DNA of 64,000 nucleotides from Epichloe hybrida (taxonomy: Eukaryota; Ascomycota; Sordariomycetes; Hypocreales; Clavicipitaceae), in NCBI GenBank assembly GCA_019022495.1, contig JAFEKR010000019.1, positions 186,001 to 250,000 on the forward strand. The letters are read 5' to 3'. The translations under genes and the position numbers were made by a program. The notes beneath the pieces are model-generated. The model saw nothing but the letters and a program-made list of their open reading frames with translations, ran no database searches and was not told where the DNA came from. Positions 12,561 to 24,002 of the stretch are shown here, piece after piece; positions within the stretch are counted from its first letter, which is position 1, and each line of letters starts with the position of its first letter.

Positions 12561-15500
12561 AACAATAACAGGCACATGTTTATATAAGCCCGGCAGCCTG
12601 GAATGTTGATCAATTATGACATCATTGCCATTGGTATTGAGCCGCCTGAAGACATTAAGAAGAAGTATATGTATTAGGCCTGTGTAATGTTTGACATGCT
12701 AGAAGACCCTGGTTCTGCAGAGCGTCGGATGGGCTGCCCAGAATTTGCTGCCCTCTCATCAGCATCAGTCAAAAGGAAAAGTCCCCACGCGGTTCCGGGC
12801 AGTGCGCCCGCAGCATCCCACGCCGAAAGAAGCTGATTTATTTGATAAAGTGGCTGCGAGCAAAGTGGAGGGCAGAAGAAAAAAAAAACAGCTCCAACGC
12901 CCAACGCCCAATGCATGTGCTGCTGCCGCGGGCACAGTAAATTCAAAGAGGATAACAATGGCAGCTTGAGTTGCTGTACTGATGGACGCAGGAAGTGAGG
13001 AGCCTGATGGCATCGAGCAGTGAGTAGAGGTGTCATCCGCGCGGAGAAGTTCATCGGAGAATGCCAGAGGGAATTGAAGGGAAACAGAGTTTGCGGACCC
13101 CGCAAAAGCCATTATCTCGTGGAAGGAGCCATCGTGTTTTTGCAAGGGTTCCCCTTCCCCGTCTCTTCCTACAACCACCTCACACTAGAAAGTAATTTGA
13201 GGAGGGGCTCGTGTGTTCCGTTGTACCCGCGACATGTTTTCTAGCATGCAGTTCACAATTCAGTTCATCACCTAACCCTCCCGATATTTTCTGATATTTT
13301 CTCTTCTGGACTCTGCACTCCATAAAACACCGCGACCAACTGGAAGCTGCCGGATTGATCCTCTTGTTTGCAGGCTCGGATTTCTGCGGGCATCGCGTTC
13401 CGGCCTCTGACGTGTCCCTATCCGGATGGAGATTTTATTACAATAACACACTTTGGGCTCTGCATCTGCGATAACCATGCCATTCCACAAACTGTCTTGT
13501 GCAATTGTTGCGAACATGATTATCACCACCACACAACTGGCGAAGGCGACCACCTCACCGACCATTCGAGCATATGGCTAGTATACGCTTGCGAGGCATG
13601 CGAGCAAATGATCGGGCTGCTGCAGGTCTGATGCTATTAATTGAGCACTAGCTGCAGCCCTCGGTCGGCCCCTTCAACTACTGCGGACACAGGAAGATGC
13701 CGTAAGGCAAAGCATCTGCTTGCTATCTGAGAAACACGATGGGGACATGTTTTGAGGGGGTTGACACCATCGAATCTAATGCACTGCAACCACCACCAGC
13801 GACAGCCTAATGCGCTCGATTCCGACCAACCACGACTGTAAAATTTCATGCCATTCTGTCTTTGCTCCTGTCTCGTCGGGCCCCTTTCCGCGTATGGACT
13901 TGGCACAAAGACAACTCCATGTGCCGCCAAAATGTACGGATTACTCCGTCCTATTACTCATCGACTGATTTGTCCACGTCTTGGCTCCACATTGGGTTTG
14001 TCTTGGCTCGTCATCCTCAATTTGGGTTCATAGGGGATCATTTCCATGAACCTGTGCAGAGGTGACGTTTACAGACGAGGGCTCAGAGCATCTACGGCTG
14101 GCATTTCTGCGTTTCTTTCGTCACTAATAATGCGCATGTGGGGACGTGGAAAGGCAGCAATTAATTGTCACTGAAGCGTATTGTGTGGAGATTGCGACGA
14201 CGAACACGACTTGAGCAAAGCTTATGCCTGCGTACCAGTCGATTTTGAAGATAAGAGGAACGACGGACCAGCAACCAACGGGCTCTCGGTGGGAAACCCA
14301 TGATTGTGTAGGTGCGAATCCATCGTTCGAGCTTGTCCAATGCCGATAGGATGATATGGTTCGAGATAACACAAGTCAGACTGTATACTTTGTTTTTCCC
14401 CTCCTCCTGGGGAATCCAAGGGCAGCCAGCCCCAAGAGGCGGTAGCTTTTCAAGCCATGCTAATCCGTACACATTCTGTTTTCTTTTCTTTGTCCTTGGC
14501 CACTATGGAGAGCCTGAATGGACTAGGGACGTGGCTGGCGGGGTTGGGCTGGGGGACTGTAGATGGCTTGCTTATTCGTGCGATACAGCGGGAGATAACG
14601 TGACGGGAGACGACGTCGACGAGATCGTTCTCTACACAAGATGGCTGGCGTTCTCGCCTCACCGGTGAAGCGATGGGCCTGATGAACTTAGATGCGGAAG
14701 GGGCTGTTGGACCATTCTGAGTGGTGCGATTGATCGATTGATGGGGGAGCACGATGCGGCCAAGACAGGCACAGCAAATACCGCTTCAATGAGGGACGAG
14801 TCTCGCTTCACTTAGCCACTGCAGTCTAAGCGCCGATCCGTCCACGAGTTGGATGGCCTGGCGCCTCGACTGGTGGTTTGGACGCTTGTCACTGTTGTCA
14901 GTCTGCAGTCTGGCTTCTGGCGCCGTCTTGTTGTTGGCTGGCTGGACCTGGGTGGTGCCTTCCTCTCCCTCTGCATGCATCGGCCCAGCACTACGGAGTA
15001 CAGTGGGTTGTATTACTGCTTGCTTATCATTAACAAGCTAGCGCCAGAGGCCAGAGACCAGAGACCAGAGACCTGCCGAGACAGCTCTGACTGGATGCGG
15101 CTGGTGGCTGGTGGCTGACGGATCCGTACGGAGTGGTGGGAAACCGGCTACGGATTACATGGAATAAATAGCGGGAAGTGGCAATGCAGGACGCGCCTAC
15201 CCTCGAACTTTTGTACTCTTGTACCCTCGTACCCTCCTCGTACCTCCGTCGAAACGCACCGAGTTTTCCGTACCTACGGATTAGTAGCTAGCTAGCTAGA
15301 CCTTGCTTGTTGGCGAGTGATTCCTTGATTTGTGTTCTGTTCCAATTCTTGTAATTCTCCATCGCACACACGCTACTTCCATTTACTAGCGCTTTTTCGG
15401 TCCGTCTTGCTTTTTTTTTTCTCTCTCTGTCTCTGTCTCTCTCTCTCTTCTCTCTTCTCTCTTCTCTCTTCTCCGCCATCCGCCATCCGCCATCCGCCAT

Positions 15501-16106
15501 CCGCCATTCAGTACATACCATCCGGCCTTTGCCTCAAAACTCTGCTCTCTCCGCAGTCGGGTCACTCTCCCTTCTCCTCAAAACAATCTACCAGCAAAAA
15601 CTGCGGGCCACAAAATAAAGACGCAGTCTGCGCGCCAGCCGACTCGAAACAATCCGTGCGGACTCCGTACTCCGAACTCACCCAAGCTTGATCCGGGGTC
15701 TTTGCCTTTGCACAACAGCCTCTTCATCTACTCCGCATCGAGGTGGCATTCTCTTATCAGCCGAGCACCTGTTCTGCCTGTTTGTTACCTGCATCGCAGC
15801 GCTGCAAGCCCACCTTTGCCCACCTTTTATCTACATACAGGGCCTCTGCCACAGTTACACCAAAATCCCTGATCGGCAACCCGACGCCGACCATCACCAC
15901 ATCAAGAATTGACTGAGCCGTGGCGGCATGCCCGCGGACCATTGCTGCAAGTCGCCATAAAACTCGGGCATCCTCGGTTTGTCTCGGACTCGGCGACGTT
16001 ATCCATGAGTTGCTGATTGTGCGAAGCCGACTTCTAGTCCTCGCGGCGTCGCTCCCCACGCCTGTGCCTGCACCTATCAATTTGATAGCCATAGTCATCC
16101 ATCACA
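12561..16106. other. Gene-island intergenic DNA upstream of REG1
   Basis: GC-balanced sequence with only short overlapping ORFs on both strands, none with recognisable domains or clear splicing. A possible J-domain fossil sits at 12,612-12,717 next to the AT-rich border. Copies of the 9-mer TACGGAGTA and variants occur at 14,992, 15,127 and 15,662. A TATA-like AATAAATA lies at about 15,163. The distal part of the REG1 leader probably begins after about 15,300. No tRNA or other RNA gene was seen. Confidence 0.6.
15411..15507 (+). repeat. CT-rich tract and (CCGCCAT)5 repeat in the REG1 leader region
   Basis: A T-run and CT/TCTC simple repeat (15,411-15,472) is followed by five tandem copies of CCGCCAT (15,473-15,507). 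Pyrimidine tracts of this kind often lie just upstream of or at transcription starts of filamentous-fungal genes, so this is a candidate promoter-proximal or leader element for REG1, about 600 bp before its start codon. The role is inferred. Confidence 0.5.
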
Positions 16107-17928
16107 ATGGCGGCCGTCCTCTCCACCGAGGAAGACAGTTACTTCTCCTCATCATTACGGCGCTCACAATCTCACTTAAGCTTTGGCCACCCTTCTGCGT
16201 TCCGTTCCACTCCAACTTCACATTTATCGAACCCCTACCATCAACCCTCTGATTCGTACGCGGCATTCGACATCTCCTCAGCTCCCTCCTCTCCGCCAAC
16301 GACACAAGCAGAATCTACCGATGCCTCTTTCTCCTCTACTCCTGCCAGTAACTTGTCGATATCATCCGACTTCGACGAAACCCTAGGCTTCGACGAGAGT
16401 CCTGAAGATCACTTCAGCCTGCCACTACTTTCCCAAGAAAAGTTCTACTTACATCCCGAGTTTCGACCCGACGATCATTTAGAGCCCCCGCCAAGTCCCA
16501 AGACTGGCAATTCGTACTCGGTCTCTCCCGTTGACCCGGGCAGCTCTGGTCTTACGTCCGGTCCTGACACTCCCGAGGTTACTGAACATGCCGAAGACGA
16601 CACGGCTGTGTCAAGCCGACCGTCCCGACAAGTTGACTACCTATCACATGACTGGAAAGAAGAAGACATATGGTCATCTTGGAGATACATCATCTCAAAA
16701 AGGGGCGAATTCGCCAACAGTGCCAGACTGGAAAATGCTTCTTGGAGGACATGGATGAAGGCCAGAAATAACCTCAAGACAATTTCTCCCGAAGAGCTAA
16801 ATTGGTGCGTACAAAATACACGCACACCCCGGCTCGGCCTGTCTCTGCAATGCCATGTTTGATTTCTAATACGACTACAGGCTGAAAGATTGCGATGTCA
16901 CTTGGCTATATGGACCATTGCAATGCGGGGCGAAGAGCTTGAACCCCACTGGAACTGATCCTTCGCGTGTAGCACTGTCCAACATAAATTCGCTTGTCAA
17001 CTTGAACAAGAAGCCAATTTTGAAGAAGCGAAGCATGTCCGAGATCATGCTGCAGAGGTCGCTCGTTTCTGCCTCTCTACTGAAGCAAGCCACGGCTGCC
17101 GTCCAGGCACAAGAAACCCGTGGCGTCTTGAAGCACAAGACGGACAAATCGACTACTGACTACTACGTCACATATCCTCTTTCTTCAAGAAGGGGAAGTC
17201 AAGGTACCAACAGCTCGTTGGCAGTATCGACGGACTCTTCCAACGTGTCTTCTCCCTTCCCGGAGCGCAAGCATATACACTTCAATGAGCAAGTGGAGCA
17301 ATGCATCGCCATCGACATGAAGGATGAAGATGAGGACGATGTCGACCAAGGCCATCTCGGCGAAGGTAGTGACTCGGAAGACGGTGGCGTCATGATGAGA
17401 CGTGTCAAGTCCAAAAAGCGGACCGCGTCATCATCTAAAAGGAAGAGTAAGAAACCCACCACCTCAGAAGGGAAAATCATTGCCAAACTTCCCTCTACCA
17501 CTCTCAAATATCGCAAGGATACACCTGAATCACAAGAGACCGCAATGAAGCACAGCACAGGGGTCTATCGAAGCCCTATAATTTCCCCCTCATCATCCCA
17601 GGAAACTCTCCGTCCCACCAAGCACTCCTCTAGATTCTTCTTCGGTGAGGAGGACGATGATGGTCTTGGCGATGGGAGTCTGACATCTAGTACGGGATGG
17701 CGATCACCGTCGGCCAGTCAGAGCGGAGGTGGCCTCCATCGATCACCATCCGGAGGAAGCTTGACGGATGAGCCAGTGGGCATGCGGCGCACGCCATCGG
17801 GCATGTTCATGCCATGCGAGGAAGGTGAAGCTGCTGCTGGCGATGGCATTTTTGGCCGAGTCATTGACACGGTCAACACCGCACGGGACATTGCTCATGT
17901 CATATGGAATGTTGGATGGAGAAAGTAA
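16107..17928 (+). CDS. REG1: REG1-type regulatory subunit of protein phosphatase 1
   Basis: Two exons, 16,107-16,804 and 16,881-17,928, encode 581 residues. The 76-bp intron has donor GTGCGT, a CTAAT branch-like site and acceptor CTACAG, and restores the frame through NWLKDCDVTW. The start has a good context (CACAATGG). Order of parts: a Ser/Pro-rich disordered N-terminus; a DUF1752/AreA GATA-like block at residues 178-247 (HDWKEEDIWSSWR ... WLYGPL); KKPILKKRSMSEIML at about 276-290; an RVxF-like PP1-docking motif KHIHF at 363-367 followed by NEQVEQCIAI; an acidic then basic stretch; and the conserved C-terminus IFGRVIDTVNTARDIAHVIW (about 556-575). In yeast, Reg1 directs the PP1 catalytic subunit Glc7 to Snf1 kinase in glucose repression, and the same role is inferred here. 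The gene is convergent with cyt-4. Confidence 0.9.
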
Positions 17929-19669
17929 ACGCAGTCTCGGAATACTGCAACGTATCCATCAACAGGGCCCGGAAGTCGGCGCCTACACAAACCTTTCGGG
18001 GCAATTTCTACGACTTTTATAAGCTGCATTTTGGAAATTCTGGCATACTGGTTCTTCATTTCCTCCTCAATGTTTCAATGCTCCAAAAAGGCCACCCCGC
18101 TGATGGTGGCTGATGGTGGCTTGCTCAAATTCTCCGTGACTCCCGACATCTGCTACATCGGCTCACCAATCTCTCGAAATTGTGTCGAGATAACTTCGCG
18201 AAAAATTCATGATTCTCCACGACTTGAAGCGCCTTTTTTTTTCTTTCATTTTGTTTCAAGCACAGTATTTTCTTTTTACCTTTTCAAAATGATGCATATT
18301 CTGTCCAAAAAGCGCCCTCAGCCCTATTTTTCAAACTGCTAGAAGCATACATTATTCGTCTGTTTATTACTAGCTCTGTCCTTTCCGATCCTCATGAGGA
18401 AGTCCGTTGATTTTATGTCACGGAAGGGTCGGACAAACACGGACCGATGGAACAAGACCAAAAGGGAAATATGGTCATGGTCCATGGTTGGGGACACAGC
18501 ACGGCCGCGGCGTTGCAACTGTTACATTTGTTTGTTAATATTCTTTTTCTTATTGCTATTTGGGCACTTTTGGTGTATCAAAAAAAAAAACAAGCCTGGA
18601 AGGACGGACGGACGGACGGACGGACGGATGTACTAGTTTTCCTCGGCGAGGTTTATTGATGTTGCACTCCTTTGTCATCGAGACTGGGAAATGGGAAAAG
18701 GGTTTTCGGGTTTAACGGAAAAACAAATGATCGGATCGGCTTCGCACGGGTTCTGCGTTTGAGGCGCATTGTTGCAACGACTGTACATAGTAGATGGGCA
18801 AATGCAAACGGAGCAAATTAAAAGTTGTGTGGAAACAAACCGTCACTTAGCAGAAGATTGGGTCAAGACTCAAAGTGAAAATGACGTGGTGGCGTCCAGA
18901 ACAACATGACGGATCCGACCTGGGTCTCAGTTCCACGACAAGGCAACTGAGTAAGTTAGGGGGCGATGATGCCCAGTGCGCGGCTGATGTAGGGACTCTA
19001 TTTCGCGAAGGTATCTATTGGTACAAGGTAAAATTTTACAAGTGAGTTGCGCTTTGTGTATGCAAGTACTCCGTATTCGCCTGCAAAAGAATACATGGTC
19101 CCAGTCCAATGGAAGAGGAGGGAGAAAGGGGACGTGCTGGCTAAAGCAAGCCTAGAAAGAAAACGACGAAGCGAAGCGACATGATGACGGACCCTTATGA
19201 CGCAGGATGAAAGGCGGCTTTCACGAGTGCGACTGTCTTGTCTTTGGCGACCCCCCCCCTCCGGTGCCATCGTCGGGGATAAAGAAGGGAAACCCTGCAG
19301 TCGTGGGCCGATGGACAGGAAAATGCGGGGGACCGGCCAGCGGAGAGCGGAGACTGCGGTGGGTTAGGGTCACCGACGGTCGGGCCCGGAGCGCCGGTAC
19401 TTGGGGTTGTGGGGATGGACGCGTGGTTTCGAAAGTAATACCAGGCCGCACACTTGTTGGCTTTGTTGGCGTCTCGCAAATTACACACCAACGACGACGA
19501 CGGCAATAAATCCACTCGACCTTTTTGGAGGCCCCCCCACATCGTGGGAGGCGATGTCAGGTGGTCATGTCAGTCGCCTCCATTATTAAATCCTCTGAAA
19601 TCGACTTGTGGCGCTGCTTATACCGTTTCGCCTTCGGACGGCAATACAATACCGCCAATGAATGAATGC
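17929..19669. other. Intergenic region between convergent REG1 and cyt-4
   Basis: About 1.7 kb shared by the two 3' ends. It contains T-rich stretches (18,230-18,290), a (GGAC)n tetranucleotide run at about 18,602-18,627, a doubled TGATGGTGGC at about 18,100-18,120 and one exact TACTCCGTA at 19,067. Short ORFs here show no domain or codon pattern suggesting a gene. Confidence 0.6.
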
Positions 19670-22600
19670 TTATGATGATGCAGGTTTGCCGAGATATCGT
19701 AGTGCCTTGACTAGGATTTGCCGCGAGTGCACATTCACATCGGCAAGTTCGACTTCGAACTCGTCGCCGACTTGGACGTCCTTGACGAGGCGGCATCCGC
19801 TGAGGCCGTTGATGTCCATCGCGGCGTTCAGGTCGAACATGTCCAGGTGTCCCAGGAGGCCTTGTCGCCAGCGTGATGCGACTGTGAATCGTAGCGTGCG
19901 CGGTGCCTTTCCTTCAAAGCGCCATGCGCGCACGAGGGCGATGAGAATCCAGTCGAGTGTGCCGCGAGCGACGGTTCGGGCCATCTTTTCGCGCATGTGC
20001 AGTAGGGGAAGGATCTCACAGAGTGCTGCTGTGCTGAAGGGGACGATTTCATCGACATCATCGACAAAAGGATCGATGGTGCGATTGGTCTTTCGCTCGC
20101 GGGCTAGAGCGGCGTGAACCTGCCAGTGCACTACAAGGTCTGAGAATCGGCGGAGAGGCGAAGTTGCTTTGGTGTACATATCTAGCCCAAGAAGAAAGTA
20201 TGGACCGGGCTCTGTAGATATTTGGATTCCTCCCGTCAATCGAGATAGCTCTTGGCGGTGACTCGCGGAGGCGTCAATTCCTTGACGGATAAGAGGATAG
20301 ATTTTCTTCGTGGCGTATTCCAATGCTGTCTCGAGGTTCTCTGCTGACTTGGCATCCTTGCGGTACGGAATGGGGATGCCGCGAGTTGAGCACCACCGCG
20401 CCGCAATCTCTCCAGCCAGAACCATGGTGTTCGATACAACGGAGCAGCCGCTCGAAGATTCTTGGCCGACCTTGATGTAAGGGTCTGGTGGGAACAACGT
20501 AGCTCCCTTTGCAGCTTCTGCTTCTGGGATCGCTTCGTGGAACGAGACTTCAACCGATGGCCTCGGGAAAAAATACGGCCATGCCCCTTTTGCTAATCTT
20601 TTTTGCTTGATTGCTTGCGCGAGGCGATTCAGCGTTAATATTTCGGCCCTGCTTGACTCATCCAGAGCCTGTGTGCTTGTCATGGGACGATTGGGTGCTG
20701 TAGGAGAACTGCCAGGGGGGATGCCAACTTCGAAACTGAACGCCTCCGTGATCTCCGTGGCTACCGTTGGTGGTGTTTCTTCTCCGCAAAACTCGGACAC
20801 GTCTTCGGGATCCAAGTAGGTGACGTTGTTCAGAGTGCTTGGCTCAATCCGATAATCCAAAATGTCGCCGGACTCGTTTACCCGTGCACTAAACGTGAGT
20901 GCCGGTGCTCCGGGACGAAGTGAGTACTGCTTGACTAGACTTTCTGATTTGCGGTCCTTGGGACCGTCCTTGCCCAGGTCCAATGGAAGCATGGCCTGGA
21001 AATGGCCAGGGAGGTAGATGTTCATGGGGATAAGCTCCATGAACTTGCAAAGCTCCGAATCGGGATGAATCGCTGACGCAGGATCAGCCACATGTACGTG
21101 AATCCAGAACTCATCTGGCCGATCAGTGCACTCCAATGAAATACCATCATCAATGATCGTCGTGGATGGTGCATCAATGCAGAAGATTGCGGAGCCCTCC
21201 CTTGATGTTCTGGCTCCACCGGCAATGTCAGGTCTCGTTGAAGTTTTCAGGTTCTTTGGTGGTGTCCGTGTGATGCCACCTCCTCTGTCAATTGTCGTGC
21301 CTGGAAACCGAACCCTGTAGCGAGATGGGATTTCCCACGGCGCAATAAGCCCGATCTCCTGGAGGAGTGTCCATGCTGCACTCTGGTCCAGAGGTGTATC
21401 ATCATAGAGATGTAGCGATCTCAGGATCATCGCACCATATGCATGGCACCGAGATCCAGCATCGAACAGATTGTAGCTTGCCCACCACTCCAAGAAGGTA
21501 ATGACATCCTTGCTTAAGGGGGACCAGTCAACTTTCGGCAACGTGACACTGGGGCTCGTCTTTAATATACCGTGAGGGGTCCAGTCTCGGCTCTGGCGGC
21601 TTCTTGAGACCGCGTCCCGTGCCTGAAGAATGAAACGGCCCAAAGCGACTTCTTCCAGCTCGCTGGCACTCAAGGGTCGCAGTTTCTTGGCGCTCGCATC
21701 GGTGTACTCCCGCACCCACGTGGCGATTTTAGTGATGACGTTTGTGTGGTTGGACGGGAATACTTCGAATAAATGATCTCGGCGATGACAATCTGCAGAA
21801 GGGCTCAAAGGGCTGAAACCTACTTCGTTTCGGGACAACGCAGTATGGACAGCATAAAGAGCCGGCGGAGAAAACCCCTGATCGCCTTTGAGGTTGGCTG
21901 GTAGGAGAATGTCCGCCATTTCGAAAAGACTTAAGTAATTCACGCTTCTCGTACCCGACAACAAGCTACGAGCCCCGTCGAGCTTGGCCATGTGGCCCTG
22001 ATATATAGCCTCGGCTGACGTTCTAAACCTGGTCATTTTCCCAATGATTGCAACGCCGTCTTCTCTCGATGGCCCTTTCTCATTGCGACGTAGCTCATCG
22101 AATTGTTCGGGAGTAGCATTCTGGGGGATTTTCGCTAGTAGAGGCCGCAACTCTTCGTCTGTGGCAAAGTTGGAAACCGAGAATAGCGAAGAGAATCCCA
22201 TGCTCGTGATCCATTTGCCGTTGACAGCATAGAAATGATTTCTGTCCCCAAAATAACCCAGGTAGACGGCAAACACTGGAACTCTGGAACCGACTTGCCT
22301 ACTTCACGGTCAGCAAAAAAGTTTTCCATGAAAGGGAAGAGAGAGAAGAAAAAGGCTATAGTTGAACTTGCCTCAACTCTACCAGGTCTCCTTGACTCCT
22401 CGAGTCAGAGCCCACAATGGAGATTTCTGCATCCGTGTTCACTGACTCCCCTTTGCTTCCCTCCGTCATGGTCCCAGACGTTGACCGTAGCTGGTCGAGG
22501 TCAGATGACCCAGTAGACTGTGTCCGACTGACATTGTTTGCAATACTCCCGTATATAAATGCGTCTGGAGGCATGAATCTTGTGCCGATCAGCTCGTTCG

Positions 22601-22942
22601 TGCCAGACCATTGTCTGAGGCGTTCGCGAATCGGTAGGCTATCGCCAGAGTCGTGTTCCGTGGATCCATCGACATTGTCTTTTTGTGATAGTGGGATGTT
22701 GGTATTCCCATACGAAGGAGCAGCGCGTATTGAGCTTTGTGTCGTAGCACATCTCTACAAGAATCGACATTTGGTGAGCAACATGTAGGTAGTAATTTAC
22801 ATCATTTAGAACTAACTCGTAAGGGCAAACTGCGGTTGACCTTGAAGCTTGCCCGGACGCCAGTACGGAATTCGCTCGACGTGCCACGACCTCGAGCGGT
22901 ACAGTTCCAGCACACGAACAACGGTCGCGTGTGTTGAATCAT
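19670..22942 (-). CDS. cyt-4: Mitochondrial RNase II-family exoribonuclease CYT-4/Dss1
   Basis: Three exons on the minus strand, 22,942-22,817, 22,754-22,372 and 22,298-19,670, give 1,045 residues. Intron 1 (62 bp) is GTTAGT...TTGTAG. Intron 2 (73 bp) has a GC donor (GAG|GCAAGT), CTGAC branch site and GTAG acceptor, and it alone joins DLVELR to QVGSRVPVFAVYLG in frame. The N-terminus is Arg-rich and lacks acidic residues early on (MIQHTRPLFVCWNC...), as a mitochondrial presequence would be. The RNB domain starts with FCIDAPSTTIIDDGIS (D545, D553, D554) and includes TSPLRRFSDL at about 881-890. An S1-like segment ends the protein. Neurospora CYT-4 and yeast Dss1 act in mitochondrial RNA processing and decay (the mtEXO complex in yeast), and the same is inferred here. 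The position of the usual second acidic residue is Ile551. Confidence 0.9.
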
Positions 22943-23086
22943 GGCGAACACAGAGTGGCCTCGTGGTTGCTGATGGACTTGGCAGAGCATCCTTCCAGTT
23001 TGCTAGTGGAATTTGTACAGGTTGGCAGCTAGATTTTTGCCAACATGGGGTCACATGACCTGGAGCAACCCCGGGGGGCATTTTAA
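22943..23086 (-). promoter_or_regulatory. Short cyt-4 upstream region before the transposon border
   Basis: Only about 144 bp of non-repeat sequence separates the cyt-4 ATG from the end of transposon T. It is GC-rich and holds a GGTCATGTGACC palindrome at 23,050-23,061 (contains CATGTG/CACATG E-box cores). No TATA box is evident. The core promoter must lie here or inside the transposon end. The palindrome is a candidate binding site for a bHLH-type factor, by inference only. Confidence 0.4.
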
Positions 23087-23293
23087 GGGCCCGTCTGTCA
23101 AGCACCCGCTTCTGCGTAATTAGCACCCCTAAATATGGCTAAGGTAGCTGTAATAACTAATACTAGGCTTATAGCAAATTTTAATATAGACCTAGTAGTT
23201 AGACCTAGTATTTTCTATATTTATCTCTCCTTTTATATATATAATTATACTATAAATTATAAGAGAAAATTATAGTAAAGGTAGCGCTGTAAG
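23087..23293 (+). mobile_element. Left end of PIF/Harbinger-like element T
   Basis: The sequence starts GGGCCCGTCTGTCAAGCACC directly after TAA (23,084-23,086). The first 80 bp align without gaps to 43,855-43,934, where almost every difference is C to T or G to A. That second copy is preceded by TTA. If the second copy is viewed in the ancestral orientation (see findings), the two form terminal inverted repeats with a TAA/TAA duplication. GGGCC-type termini with TWA duplications are typical of PIF/Harbinger elements. No transposase was recognised; copia C2 inserted into this element at 23,294. Confidence 0.6.
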
Positions 23294-23940
23294 TGTTAAA
23301 AATAAGACCTATTTTTAGCCCTTTCTAGTTAAAGGACCTTTCTATTACTAGCTTGCATTGCAAGCCTGACAGCTGCACTGCAGCTGTTAACGGTCGCAAA
23401 GGTAGCTATTAATAGCTACGTTACAGCTGTAAACAGCTGTGACTAACTGTGTGGATAACTAATCCAAATTAATTGTTAATTGTGGATTATTCAATTGCGT
23501 TATAGCTACAAGCACAGCCACAACCGCAGCGCTACTAGTAATTAGGTAAGCTAGGGTAACGTAAGTAGGTTACCCTATAGCTATCTTTAATAGCGATTTT
23601 CTCTTTAACTAGAGGTTGTATAAAAGTCTTATATATAGTAAATTAAAGCTAGAAGATAAGGCTTTTATTTTATATAGGAATATTTTTTAGACTAAAATTT
23701 AGTGTATATAGGTTACTAGTTTGTATAGTAGTGAATTGATTTTTTGGATTTTACATATAAATGAATTTTATGGAAAATAAAAAGTGGCCTATAAGACCTC
23801 TTTAGTGGTCTAAATCCACTAATGGTTGAGAATCTGGTCTAATGAAATAAATTTAATATGGTGGTTTTACTAGTCCCTAACCATAGAGCTACACCTATAT
23901 AGCTATTGCTAGCTAGTAACTAGCTCCTTACACTTTAATA
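23294..23940 (+). repeat. 5' LTR of copia element C2 (647 bp, internally deleted)
   Basis: It begins TGTTAAAAAT and ends ...CTTTAATA, read as a RIP-altered AACA. Compared with the other two LTRs it lacks about 170 bp around 23,820-23,860, replaced by a short unrelated stretch. It is preceded by GTAAG (23,289-23,293). The flank of the presumed partner LTR, read on the element strand, is ATAAG (44,011-44,015), a one-base RIP-type difference. This supports 23,294-23,940 and 44,016-44,832 as the two LTRs of one insertion. Confidence 0.8.
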
Positions 23941-24002
23941 GGTTATAAGCCTAGCCTATTACTATAAAATTCTTTCTAGTGCACTTTGCGTATGGTTATA
24001 GA

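Noticed and set aside
12674..13178. Overlapping 137- and 143-codon minus-strand frames
   Set aside because: Two mutually overlapping frames without domains, next to a repeat border; splice and codon signals are not convincing.
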